Below, piece by piece: positions 45,206-55,149 of a DNA stretch of 64,000 nt (positions are counted from its first letter, which is position 1; each line of letters begins with the position of its first letter). Where the stretch lies: positions 2,307,488 to 2,371,487 of the forward strand of contig OZ004585.1 of the NCBI GenBank assembly GCA_963924555.1, written 5' to 3'. Below the pieces are notes generated by a model that saw only the letters and a list, made by a program, of their open reading frames with translations, made no database searches and was not told the DNA's origin. The translations under genes and the position numbers were made by a program. Origin of the DNA: Crambe crambe. Its lineage: Eukaryota; Porifera; Demospongiae; Poecilosclerida; Crambeidae.

Positions 45206-46610
45206 CTTCTTCATAAAACAAAATGAAGGGATGTTGTTGAAGGACAGTTGCTATGCTCACTGGCATAACCTGTATACAGGTTTAATATGTGTCTCTATGA
45301 GGGAGGGCTTAACTTACACGATTGTCATCAGCATGAAACCATTGCATTGGATCCTTTAAGGACCTAAAGAAGGCAGTATAGTGTCCTATAGAATTGGTTA
45401 ACTGCTGATAAACAACAAGCCCACGAAGTTGGTACCAGTGCCCTTCATTGGGAATCTTGAGTATGTAGTTCTATATACACATGTGTAATATAAAAAGGTG
45501 TGTATTGAAAGTATAATATTATCACCAATAGAACCTGAATCTGAACACTTGGACCCCTGTAATTCCTGAAATTAAGTGTTCACAATAATTACATACTTAG
45601 AACTCAGGTCAGTGATGTGAATGCAAAGTTGCTTGGGTGGTTTTCTCAGTACCACATCTAAAATTAGGGGACTGTAGTTATGACAGAATATGCAGCATAT
45701 CTGCTTAAGTACCTGCCACATGACCCAATAGTAGTCTCTTCAAGCATCCATTGAGAAAATAGTTCTTGAATATGAACGGGGTTGATGCCCTTTAAATGGA
45801 AATGAGAATAATTTCTTTGGGACAGCTCACCTGCAATTCTAAACATGATGTTTTTGTGATGCATCCCTGCTGCAACTTGAAACCACAGTGTGTACATGTA
45901 ACTGAAAATTATTAATTATTGTCCCTGTACCTAGCACTGATGATAAAAATCATTCTTACGCTGGCTGTGTACATTCATAGAAAAATGGATTCCATGACAG
46001 CTTTACCCCTATAGCATAATAATGTATATACTGGTATGTACAACATGGTATCATGTGGTCTTAATTACTTATCATCCAGTCTGTTTTTAATCCTGGTAAG
46101 TAATGCCAGATAGAATTCATGGCAATCATATTGGTGGCCAGCTACTATATCTGATGATATATCTGTAATAGTGCACAGTAGCAAATGAATGTGTAGCCAA
46201 ATAGAAATGATTAATCCACGAGTCCATTCACTTTTATTTTTATTTTTACCAGGCAAAGAAGCAAGTAATGGATGAGGTGTGATGGAGTGTCCCTCTCCCC
46301 CATATTTATAATCACTCAACATCAGCTTGAGTGCTCCAAGACTATAAATTGAACCTATTAAGAATATTATTGTCTATCATAATTATTACTCTGTAATTAC
46401 TCTGTATTCAATATGTACTCTATGTTAATTGTGAATGCCACATACTCTTATCACAGCAAATGTTGTCACAGCCATTAGAGTGAACTCTGGTTATCTCTTT
46501 TGCCAAGTCCGTAAAGTGAGGGAGATTGAAAAAAACATTGCAGTATTGCACTTGCATAGCAATTATTGCTGGTATTATAAAAATCCCAGAAGGGTAAACT
46601 CTATCTAGGT
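45206..46610 (-). CDS. Ubiquitin-specific-protease-like gene carried by the MULE
   Basis: Exonic pieces in order on the minus strand: a Cys box YNTSNNCYASAILQCFFQSP (Cys codon 46559-46561); a QYDCHEFYLALL box near 46110-46145, matching the QQD.HEF motif of peptidase C19; a middle piece at 45664-45897; a His-box exon 45318-45470 with LVVYQQLTNSIGHYTAFF and WFHADDNR (His codon 45381-45383); and a final exon 45206-45269 ending FILFYEE. The last two exons join in phase with good splice sites. Cys, His and Asp of a deubiquitinase triad are all present. Complete exon structure and start codon are not resolved. It would remove ubiquitin from proteins. Its place inside a transposon is unusual. Confidence 0.65.
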
Positions 46611-46837
46611 AAATACCAGGCTCCCTAAAGTTTTGTCACAGTTTTTTCAGGGTCCTTCTTCTGCTCAAACTCAACCTTTTTATTTTGGAAATTTCCCGCC
46701 AAATCCGTGGGAAAAGCGCGCTGTTGACGATGCTGTGCACGTGCGTTTGCGCGTACATAAAAATGTTGACGATTGACCTTTGAACCCAAAAGTGAGCCCA
46801 AATTAAAAAATCGCGGCCTGGGAAGATACGTAAACAG

Positions 46838-47439
46838 TAGCCTCGTCCCCCCAGGCCCTCTTTTTAGTTATGAATGTGGAGGGCCTGGTACACGAAGTCA
46901 CGGGGGATAGAACTGGGGTAGAACCCGTCTTAATTGGGCGTGGGCAGTGCACAAGAGCATTATGACCATGCCCACGCATTTGGGCTACGGACTGGAGCGA
47001 CTACAGGATCGACCTAAAGGCACCAGGTGTTCAGAAGAACTTCTGCTGTTTCGCTACAACAAAAAGACCAATTCGCTATGGCTATACAACCAAGGACTTA
47101 CTAAAACTCGTGAAGAATTCTGAGGCCGATCTATTTATAATCCAGCTGAGCCTAAAATCTAGACTACTCGATAGCTTTACTATCTAGACGATAGGCAGCT
47201 CCGATACTATCTGCTCGAATTCAGTGGCAGCTCAATGGCTCAACGCCTCTTCTTTCTAAGGCCTGGCCAGGCCATGTGCTAGTGCATGGTCGTAGCACCG
47301 ATTCGTCATGGTGACGTATGCAATGGGAATGCGTTTCCTTGGACACACCCACGCTATGGGTTTCTATGGTTTTGCGATATTTTCGCGTACCAGGCCCTCC
47401 ACAATCATAATTAAAAAGGAGGGCCTGGGGACGAGGCTA
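46838..47439. mobile_element. Fold-back element, AGCCTCGTCCCC family, long copy
   Basis: Arms of about 55 bases: TAGCCTCGTCCCCCCAGGCC at the left and GGGCCTGGGGACGAGGCTA at the right, with GTTATGAATGTGGAGGGCC mirrored by GGCCCTCCACAATCATAA. TAAACAGTAG occurs on both sides (46831-46840 and 47442-47451), which suggests a target duplication of 9-10 bases as for Mutator-type MITEs. The body shows no gene. It sits directly before the conserved upstream block of receptor copy 4. Confidence 0.7.
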
Positions 47440-47457
47440 CATAAACAGTAGATCATT

Positions 47458-47565
47458 ATGTGCTGTAAAGTTCAAAGTTCAATTGGGATTTCGCGCGCAT
47501 GTGCACGAGCAATTCACTATTCCCTTCCGTCGTCCCTAGGGGAGTCTGACGGGGAGAAGTTAGTC
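47458..47565 (+). promoter_or_regulatory. Conserved upstream block of receptor copy 4
   Basis: Matches 35885-36004 before copy 3 (GTGCTGTAAAGTTCAAAGTT, TTTCGCGCGCATG, GGGGAGTCTGAC). An open frame runs through it, but the copy 3 comparison indicates it is 5' flank. Confidence 0.4.
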
Positions 47566-49386
47566 ATGTTGTTGATGCGTGAGTATTTATCTCTTGTGGT
47601 TGCAGTTTGTTTTGTTGGATCTACTAGCATTCAGAGCTATGATTACACCACTCTGAATCCCAAAGTTCAGATAGATTCACCAGCGATCAATCATTCATCA
47701 TCATCATCACACTGCTCTACTGGAAACCCTGAGGGTTCGTGTGCAATTGGTCTCTTTTGTGAGAAAGGACACTGCAAGTGTGGTCGCTATCCTTATGGCA
47801 TCATCAAATGTGACGAAGATAAAGGCACCTCTGCTGTTTTGGATTGTTACTGCGCCACATTCGATGAGTTGAGAAATGTAACTAAAATAGGTGCATGTAT
47901 TTATAACTGCGGGAATGTGAGTACTAGTCTTGCTGACAGTGTGTATCATCCTCTTCCTAACAGTACACAAAAACAAGAAGAAAGTGCATGTGGATTTTTT
48001 AAAAGGAATGGAACACTATGTGGGCGTTGTCAGCATGGGTTTTACCCTTTGGCCTACTCTTTTAATTTGACTTGTATCCCTTGTTCTCATGTTGGCTGGA
48101 ACTGGGGTAGGTACATCATGGCAGCCTATCTCCCACTTACACTATTCTGCTTCATAGTTCTATTCTTTGAAGTAAATGCTGCCACTAGCCACTTGCATCC
48201 TGTCATCTGGTACAGTCAAGCTATTTCAGTACCAGCAATATCACGCGTATTACTCTTAGCTGTGCATACAAAATCCACCTATCTTAAGATAGCAAGACTA
48301 CTCTTGTCTGTCTATGGCATATGGAATTTGGATTTCTTTAGACCCTTTTACTCTGACATCTGTCTTGGAATAGGTTTTCTCCCCACCCTAGCTTTGGACT
48401 ATGCTGTTGCTGTGTACCCTCTCCTCCTTATGGCTCTTACCTACCTACTGGTAAACCTGTATGACCAAAACTACAGAGTTATTGTTATCATATGGAAACC
48501 ATTTCATATCATTTTTTCATTCTTCAAGAAAAATTGGAATATCAGAAGTTCCCTGATTGACTCCTTTGCTACATTCTTTCTACTAGCAAATGTTAAATTT
48601 CTTAGTGTTACTTTTGATGTACTTGCCCCTACAAGAGTATATGAGTTACATAGAGGAAACTATAGCTCAACGTGGGCAGTGTACTATGCTGGAGATGTCA
48701 AATATTTTGGCAGAGAGCATCTTCCTTATGCCATCCTGGCCATACTTGTTACATTGGTTTTTGTTATTCTACCGTTAATAATTCTTGCTCTCTATCCTTT
48801 CACTTTCTTCCAGAAATTTTTGAATTGCATTCCTGTTCGTCGGCACATCTTGCGCACTTTTGTTGACTCTTTTCAAGGAGTTTATAAAGATGGAACAGAA
48901 CCAGGCACCAGAGATTGTCGATACTTTGCTGCTCTCTTTTTCATAATGCGCTTTGTATACTGCCTGGTCTACGGATTTACTCTTAATTCCTCATTTTTCT
49001 CTATAACAGCAATCATTCTCTTAGTTTTAGTCCTCCTGATCATCAACGTACAACCTTTCAAATCACCCCTGGCTCATTACTCCAAGATCAACTCTATCTT
49101 TTTCACCTTCCTGGCTATGGATTTCATCACCATAAGCGCCCTGGATTTAGCCTCTATCAAGACACGACAACTTATTACATTCCTATATGTTGGTATTGCC
49201 TGCTTTGGGTTCGTCCCTCTTATTTACACATTAATGATGATCATCCACTGGATCTATTCCCATAGGAGGTTCGGTTTCAAACTCACCAATAAGATCAGGG
49301 CCAGATTTTACGGGTACAGGGAATTGAATGGCAGGGAAACAAGCAATGGAGGAGACTACATTGATTCTATGGAACGCATTCAATGA
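47566..49386 (+). CDS. Orphan 15-Cys multi-pass membrane protein, copy 4
   Basis: Single open frame, 606 residues from the ATG at 47566. I chose this start by comparison with copy 3, although the frame is open from 47458 and a further ATG lies at 47575. Signal peptide, 15-Cys ectodomain (CAIGLFCEKGHCKCGRYPYG, LCGRCQHGFYPLAYSFNLTC), about ten helices, REHLPYA and DSFQGVYKDGTEPGTRDCRY boxes, tail identical to copy 3. Most differences from copy 3 are scattered single residues (for example FFLVYVVT versus YCLVYGFT in a late helix). It is the sister of copy 3, with the Mutator-like element and a fold-back element inserted between the two. Confidence 0.9.
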   Translation: MLLMREYLSLVVAVCFVGSTSIQSYDYTTLNPKVQIDSPAINHSSSSSHCSTGNPEGSCAIGLFCEKGHCKCGRYPYGIIKCDEDKGTSAVLDCYCATFDELRNVTKIGACIYNCGNVSTSLADSVYHPLPNSTQKQEESACGFFKRNGTLCGRCQHGFYPLAYSFNLTCIPCSHVGWNWGRYIMAAYLPLTLFCFIVLFFEVNAATSHLHPVIWYSQAISVPAISRVLLLAVHTKSTYLKIARLLLSVYGIWNLDFFRPFYSDICLGIGFLPTLALDYAVAVYPLLLMALTYLLVNLYDQNYRVIVIIWKPFHIIFSFFKKNWNIRSSLIDSFATFFLLANVKFLSVTFDVLAPTRVYELHRGNYSSTWAVYYAGDVKYFGREHLPYAILAILVTLVFVILPLIILALYPFTFFQKFLNCIPVRRHILRTFVDSFQGVYKDGTEPGTRDCRYFAALFFIMRFVYCLVYGFTLNSSFFSITAIILLVLVLLIINVQPFKSPLAHYSKINSIFFTFLAMDFITISALDLASIKTRQLITFLYVGIACFGFVPLIYTLMMIIHWIYSHRRFGFKLTNKIRARFYGYRELNGRETSNGGDYIDSMERIQ

Positions 49387-50335
49387 GATCATTGTTTTAC
49401 ATAACTAACCAATGAATGTAGTTAATATTCAACATCAGAATGTGAAAGTATAACTCACATTCAGTGTTTTCTATACACTTACTTTGTACTCTGTAGCTAT
49501 ATATTTGTAATAACAACTTGAAGCACTCAGTTACGTAATGAAAATTCTCTAATTCATGGCAGCTACAAGTTATACTGAAGCTACACATAAATCACAAAGC
49601 CAATAGCTGCTCAAAACTTTCCCTCAAATCATGCCAGAATGATCTCATGTCAAGTTATCCATTTAATTTAGTTCCAAAACCAAAATAAAGGTTACAGCTT
49701 GGAATGACAAATGATTAACCAATGATTATACGTAGTATTAGCTTAAAGTTCCAAGCAAGCATGGTATTTATTATAAGTTCAAAGTCCAACCCAGTAAGAG
49801 CGGCCACCGGGATTGTGTATCTCTGAGACCTGGGGCTGCATGAGACACCACTCATACCACATCTTCTTCTTGTTGCTCAGTCACCACATAATCAACTTGA
49901 CTGAAGATCCAGGATAGCTACTACAAAGAAAAAGAAACAAAATAGAAAGTTGTCACTCTAAAAATATTTATTGAGTTATCAATTTCCAATAATTCAACAC
50001 ATTGAAACCACCATTCAGACATTCTCTTAAAACTAGAACTTGTTTTACTCATTTTTGGAAATGTTTAGCCAATGATACCTTATGGATAAGAAATGGATGA
50101 GTGTGTTGACAGTTATTTGTTATCTATTCCTTCCATGTTAATTCAAAACATTCCACTTAAATCTATTTGCATGCATTCATCTGGCATCTTGATTGGGGAT
50201 GCTGATACCATAGGCTGCATGGGGAAGAGTGGAAAAGGTAATTTAATGATAATATCATCATAGTGAAGCTAGCTAGCTATATAAAGAAAAAAACTTTTAA
50301 GTTGGAATAGTTCAGATCAACAAAACTCTTTGAAC
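49387..50335. other. Gap, duplicated 3' flank of copy 4
   Basis: 49387-49540 and 49950-50115 match the flank of copy 3. The rest holds no exon. The region before 50336 should contain the promoter of the beta-helix protein gene. Confidence 0.5.
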
Positions 50336-53300
50336 ATGGAAACCTTCAAGTTGTATATTTTGCTTCATATGGTGATGCTAAGTGCTTCATTCCAAAGTCT
50401 ACATTATGTAATGCCGAATTGCCTCCCTTCATTCAACTCTTCATGTCTCACATTTGATCAGTACATCAATGAAAGTGCAAAATACTTCACATCTGGAGCT
50501 ACATTTATGTTCCTACCTGGAAATCACAGTGCACGACATCCACTGTATATTGAACATGTATCCAACATTACCATTAAAGGTTCAGATAATGCCACCATCT
50601 TATGTATGGACAACTTCACTATTCGATGGCACAATGTCAGCTATGCAACCATTGACCGAATGAGGTTTGTGTTCTTGTATGAGCATGATCTAGAGTTAAG
50701 GATGCTAGATTACATCAAAAGCAGAAAAATCATAATTTCTAATTCAGTATTTCAAGGGAAAGTTTCTAGAAGAATAAGAGCACGAGCAGTTCATTTAGAT
50801 CACACAGACATCATAATAATGAAATGTTTCTTCAGAGGAATTTTCAATGATATTGCAGGAGCTATACTTGCTGCAAATCAAAGTTTTTTAACTCTCATTG
50901 ACAACACTTTCATTGGAAATCTAGCAAGACAATCAGGTGGTGCGATTAATGTTATCAATAGTTATTCAATACTTAACAGAAATATATTCGTCAACAATCA
51001 TGCAGCTGAAACAGGTGGAGCCATTGTTGCTTATAATAAAACTTACCTCACGCTCATTGAAAATAAATTCTTTCGAAATAATGCAAGCGTTGGAGGAGCC
51101 ATTTATTTTTTTATTATGAATTGTGTACTCCTTGGAAATAATTTCACTAATAATGTTGCAATGATTACAGGTGGGGCCATTTACATTGAAACTGTAGCAA
51201 GACATTCAGGTGGTGTGATTACTGTTAACAATACATATATAACTGATTCAATACTTAACAGAAATATATTCTTCAACAATCATGCAGCTCAAGCAGGTGG
51301 AGCCATTGCGGCTGCATATGAAAATCACCTCAAGCTCATTGGAAATAAATTCTTTCGAAATAATGCAAGCGAACTTGGAGGAGCCATTTTTGTTTCAAGT
51401 ATAAATAGTATGAGACTCCTTGGAAATAATTTCACTAATAATGTTGCAATAATGTCAGGTGGAGCCATCTTTGCTATTAACGGGAACCTAACATTCATTG
51501 GAGCTACATCATTCATTAATAATACAGGTGGAGAAGGAGGTGCTTTGTATTCGTTTAATTCTGCTGTAGTGTTCAAAGGAAACACATCATTTCATAACAA
51601 CAGTGCTACACTAGTTGGAGGTGGAACTAGTTCACAATATGGGAACATATCATTTGCCGGAATCACAACATTTACTGCCAACAGAGCTGGAAGAGATGGT
51701 GGTGCATTGAATGCAATAAGTACAGCAGTCACTTTCGAAGGGATGCTGAAATTTTCTTTTAACTCTGCAAGGACTGGTGGTGCAATGTATTTTATTAATG
51801 CAGCATCTCTGACTTTAGCATCACACACTACCCTTGAAACTTCTCACAACAGTGCCATTGACTATGGAGGAGCAATATTTCACAAGGACATTGTCACACC
51901 CAGTCAATGTGACAATGTGATCCATCAATTATTCCAAGTTTCATCAAAACTTCCTTTTTGCTTTCTGCAATTGAAGGACCTAATGGCATTTAACATTAAC
52001 TCGTATTATGGCTCTGCAGGAACTGAAGGTAGTTTTTTATATGGTGGATTATTAGATAATTGCCGAATTCCAGAATTAAAAAATAGATACTATAAACCAG
52101 AGAGTCTATTTGAAGTAGTATCACCAGATGAGAAGACTAACCAAATAGCATCTGAAGCGTATCTGTTGTGTTTTTGCTATGATGAACACTACAACTATGA
52201 ATGCAACATAACAGAGACTTATGTAACTATTTTCCGGGGGCAAAATGTTGAATTGAATGTCAAAGCATTAGGCCAAAGAGGAAGCACTGTTTCTACTACA
52301 GTCGTGGCAATAACGAGTGAAAACACCAGGATGAGAGTTGGTCAAAATCTTCAAAAGATCTCACAAAATAATTGTTCTAATTTGAGATATACTCTCTATT
52401 CCCGAAATAATTCAGCAAGCTTAACGATTTATCCTGATGGTCCATGTCATGATACTGGAAAGGCTTATAAAGTCATTCACATGACATTCCTTTCCTGTCC
52501 AGAAGCATTTAGTTTACAAGATGATCAGTGTTTATGTGAGGAACGATTACAACCATATAACACTGAGTGCATTATTGGGAAAGAAAACATCATCCTCAAA
52601 AAGAATACATCAAAATTTTGGATGAGCATTTTAAGGGGTGACAATGCTACCTATCAAGGTCTGATTCTCTATCCCTCTTGTCCACCCAATTACTGCAAAA
52701 CAAGCACTCTTGAAATCTCTACGGATAATCTGGACATTCAGTGTGCCATGAACCGAACGGGAGTCCTTTGTGGACAGTGTGCAACAAACTATAGCCTCTT
52801 GCTTGGTACTTCAGATTGTGGGCAATGTTCAAATAAGTATCTAGCCCTACTGCTTCCCTTTGCAGTAGCAGGAATAGCCTTAGTCATGTATTTGTCATCC
52901 TTTAAACTAACAGTTGCCACAGGAATGATCAACACCCTGATTCTCTATGCTAACTTTGTACAGGTCAATAGAAGATTGTTCTTCCCCACAGATAGCGTTA
53001 GCGTCCTAACAGTATTCATAGCCTGGTTGAACCTTGATCTCGGTTTTCAGACTTGCTTCTTTGATGGACTGGATGCATACATACAAACTTGGCTTCAGTA
53101 TGCTTTTCCTCTGTATGTCTGGCTGTTAATTGGCTTTATGATAGTGACCAGCAGGTATTCCATGACAGTCTCTGAATTGATAGGACATAACCCTGTTGCA
53201 GTCCTTGCTACCCTTATTCTCATGTCGTACACTAAAATCTTGCAGGTAGTTATTGCCGTCTTCTCCTCAGTCAGCTTGGAATATCCCCATGGAAAGAGGG

Positions 53301-54040
53301 TGAGAGTGTGGTTGAAAGATGCCAATGTGGCATACTTGCATTCAAAACATCTCTTTCTAGCAGTAATTACTTTAGTGGTTGTCATATTCTTCTTCCTTCC
53401 TTACACCGTCTTCCTCTTACTGGGAACTCGACTCTATCGTATTTCACCTAGACGGTGTACCCACATGCTTCTAAGGATGAAACCTCTACTGGACTCCTAC
53501 TTTGCCCCATACAAGAGGAACTCTCGTTATTGGACTGGATTCCTCTTGTTGGTACGCTGTGTTCTTTATATCGTGTTTTCATTCAATTCACTTGGGGACA
53601 CAAATAAAAGCCTGTTGGCAATTGTCATAACATTTACTGGAGTTGGGGGCATTGCTTGGATTTCTGGAAGAGTGTACAAGAACTTCTATATAGAGATTAT
53701 GGAGAGTTTGATATATTTAAATCTCATCACTCTATCAGCTGCTACTCTTACTCAAGTCAACAGGACAGCACTAGTCAATGTATTAGTGGGAATAGTGTTT
53801 GTCAACATGATCATAATCACCATTTATCAATTGTATCTCCTTTACATTTCCAAGTCGAAAAAATGGCTGAAAATAAAAGAAAAGCTATCCAATATCTTTC
53901 CATATTCCAGAGCTAGAGCAGAAAATGGTACATCAACAGATGACGTAGTAGCACCAACAAGGCCACCACAAAAAAACGAAGATAAATTTGTCACGTGCAC
54001 TGTGATAGAATTACGTGAACCTTTAATAGAAGCTAGGTAG
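50336..54040 (+). CDS. Pmp-like beta-helix ectodomain plus multi-pass membrane module
   Basis: Single open frame, 1234 residues from the ATG at 50336. Signal peptide METFKLYILLHMVMLSASF. Residues about 30-130 precede a parallel beta-helix region (about 130-510) with some 13 GGAI-type motifs alternating with FxxN motifs (FIGN, FVNN, FFRN, FTNN), the signature of chlamydial polymorphic outer-membrane proteins (Chlam_PMP). A linker with scattered Cys leads to a GCC2/GCC3-like box (LCGQCATNYSLLLGTSDCGQC, about 808-828). About nine to ten helices follow, with YLHSKHLF and KPLLDSYFAPYKRNSRYW boxes that align in order with the orphan receptors next door. Cytosolic tail about 60 residues. Surface protein; ligand unknown. 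Bacterial contamination is unlikely because neighbours on both sides are related eukaryotic genes. Confidence 0.85.
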   Translation: METFKLYILLHMVMLSASFQSLHYVMPNCLPSFNSSCLTFDQYINESAKYFTSGATFMFLPGNHSARHPLYIEHVSNITIKGSDNATILCMDNFTIRWHNVSYATIDRMRFVFLYEHDLELRMLDYIKSRKIIISNSVFQGKVSRRIRARAVHLDHTDIIIMKCFFRGIFNDIAGAILAANQSFLTLIDNTFIGNLARQSGGAINVINSYSILNRNIFVNNHAAETGGAIVAYNKTYLTLIENKFFRNNASVGGAIYFFIMNCVLLGNNFTNNVAMITGGAIYIETVARHSGGVITVNNTYITDSILNRNIFFNNHAAQAGGAIAAAYENHLKLIGNKFFRNNASELGGAIFVSSINSMRLLGNNFTNNVAIMSGGAIFAINGNLTFIGATSFINNTGGEGGALYSFNSAVVFKGNTSFHNNSATLVGGGTSSQYGNISFAGITTFTANRAGRDGGALNAISTAVTFEGMLKFSFNSARTGGAMYFINAASLTLASHTTLETSHNSAIDYGGAIFHKDIVTPSQCDNVIHQLFQVSSKLPFCFLQLKDLMAFNINSYYGSAGTEGSFLYGGLLDNCRIPELKNRYYKPESLFEVVSPDEKTNQIASEAYLLCFCYDEHYNYECNITETYVTIFRGQNVELNVKALGQRGSTVSTTVVAITSENTRMRVGQNLQKISQNNCSNLRYTLYSRNNSASLTIYPDGPCHDTGKAYKVIHMTFLSCPEAFSLQDDQCLCEERLQPYNTECIIGKENIILKKNTSKFWMSILRGDNATYQGLILYPSCPPNYCKTSTLEISTDNLDIQCAMNRTGVLCGQCATNYSLLLGTSDCGQCSNKYLALLLPFAVAGIALVMYLSSFKLTVATGMINTLILYANFVQVNRRLFFPTDSVSVLTVFIAWLNLDLGFQTCFFDGLDAYIQTWLQYAFPLYVWLLIGFMIVTSRYSMTVSELIGHNPVAVLATLILMSYTKILQVVIAVFSSVSLEYPHGKRVRVWLKDANVAYLHSKHLFLAVITLVVVIFFFLPYTVFLLLGTRLYRISPRRCTHMLLRMKPLLDSYFAPYKRNSRYWTGFLLLVRCVLYIVFSFNSLGDTNKSLLAIVITFTGVGGIAWISGRVYKNFYIEIMESLIYLNLITLSAATLTQVNRTALVNVLVGIVFVNMIIITIYQLYLLYISKSKKWLKIKEKLSNIFPYSRARAENGTSTDDVVAPTRPPQKNEDKFVTCTVIELREPLIEAR
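50925..51470 (+). repeat. In-frame tandem duplication in the beta-helix region
   Basis: About 270-bp units: AACAGAAATATATTCGTCAA and AACAGAAATATATTCTTCAA head two matching blocks that run through CATGCAGCT...GGTGGAGCCATTG and CTTGGAAATAATTTCACTAA. Each unit adds about 90 residues with four GGAI repeats. Confidence 0.75.
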
Positions 54041-54099
54041 TCATTCAGATTGTATTTTGTATGAATATTTAGTATAAGCAATTATAATATTTTTTCATT

Positions 54100-54105
54100 A
54101 ATAAA
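54100..54105 (+). promoter_or_regulatory. Polyadenylation signal of the beta-helix gene
   Basis: AATAAA 60 bases after the stop codon at 54040. Confidence 0.5.
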
Positions 54106-54225
54106 TTATATAAACCCACTATAATACAGTTATTAAATGAATAAACCTGTAAGTTTTCAAAAAATTCTCACTATTTTAGCTGAAATCTAAAGTTATTATT
54201 TTAATAGCTACTATGTTTGTAGCAT

Positions 54226-54425
54226 GCGCGAGTTAAGTAACCCCTTACCCATACCCATCACCAAACTCAAGAACCACAGCAATATTACTATTCCTACTCC
54301 ACTCCTAGGCCTCCTAAATGGGTGTGGTTATTGAAATTGTGAAGTAGGAATAGTAGTTCTGTAGTATTGCTGTGGTTCTTGGGTTTGATGATGAGTACGG
54401 ACAGGTACGTAAGGGGCTACTTGAC
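54226..54425. mobile_element. Fold-back MITE
   Basis: AAGTAACCCCTTACCCATAC and AAGAACCACAGCAATATTAC are mirrored by GTAGTATTGCTGTGGTTCTT and GTAAGGGGCTACTTGACT. Relative of the 18861-19045 family. Confidence 0.6.
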
Positions 54426-54499
54426 TCAATTGTCGCTGAAGGGAGAGTAAAGTTGGGTGATAATAGTCACACGATTGCATCAAAAATTTAATAAACAAA

Positions 54500-54655
54500 T
54501 TGAGCTAACTATTCCACTTCACTCCCTTTATCTCATTTTGGCCTGTTATGGGAGTGAAGTAGGAATAGTTAGCTCGTAGTTTGGTGATGGGTAAGGGGTT
54601 ACTTGACTGAAGTTCACTCTTGTTGCTAAACTTTTTTGAACCGCACACAGCCATC
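54500..54655. mobile_element. Fold-back MITE of the GGATGGCTGTGTGCGG family
   Basis: GAGCTAACTATTCCACTTCA is mirrored by GAAGTAGGAATAGTTAGCTC around ATCTCATTTTGGCCTGTTAT; the element ends with TTTTTTGAACCGCACACAGC. Opposite orientation to the copies at 16790 and 18861. Confidence 0.65.
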
Positions 54656-55149
54656 CCTATTTTTATTTTTTTAGCTATTTAGATCTAAATATTTATTCCT
54701 TGTGTAATATCACATTATGGTACATGTATTAAACCATTAACAACAATAATTATTGTAAACATAATTATTCTATGACATAATAATGATATCTGTCAAAATA
54801 AACTACTGGACGAACTGTACGATAATACACATTAAATCCCCTTATTTGTGCAAGGGTAGCCGAGCTCCAACTTGTATGACTGAGTCAAGAAGCTTAAAGG
54901 TCCACTCCATTCCCATTTATCAAGTCATACCCTCACACTAAACAAGAGAATTTACGTATAATCATGATTCATACTTCATAATTATTTGCAAAACTTGAAA
55001 TTATAAAACAATAATACTTCAGTGGCTACATGTAGTTAATTATTAAACAATTTCTGTTTTGCTAAAGTATTACTTGTAATTATAATAATCACTGACAGTT
55101 TCATTGTGCCACCCTATTCAAGAGTACGAGGTCAAACTCTTGTTGTATT

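Larger units (their letters stand above)
40417..46814 (-). mobile_element. Mutator-like element (MULE), 6.4 kb
   Basis: Terminal inverted repeats at 40417-40463 and 46768-46814 match at 46 of 47 positions. They are flanked by GGCCTGGGG on the left and GGCCTGGGA on the right, a 9-bp target duplication with one mismatch. Nine-base duplications with long inverted repeats are the mark of Mutator elements. Inside, all on the minus strand, are a ubiquitin-specific-protease-like gene, a Pro-rich repeat frame and a broken MULE transposase with a SWIM zinc finger. Confidence 0.85.

Noticed and set aside
47458-47565. 36 extra N-terminal residues on receptor copy 4
   Set aside because: The same DNA upstream of copy 3 is non-coding, and the downstream ATG gives a proper signal peptide.
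50336-54040. Bacterial contamination because of Pmp-like repeats
   Set aside because: The gene is embedded among related eukaryotic genes, has similar base composition, a polyadenylation signal and a membrane module shared with its neighbours.
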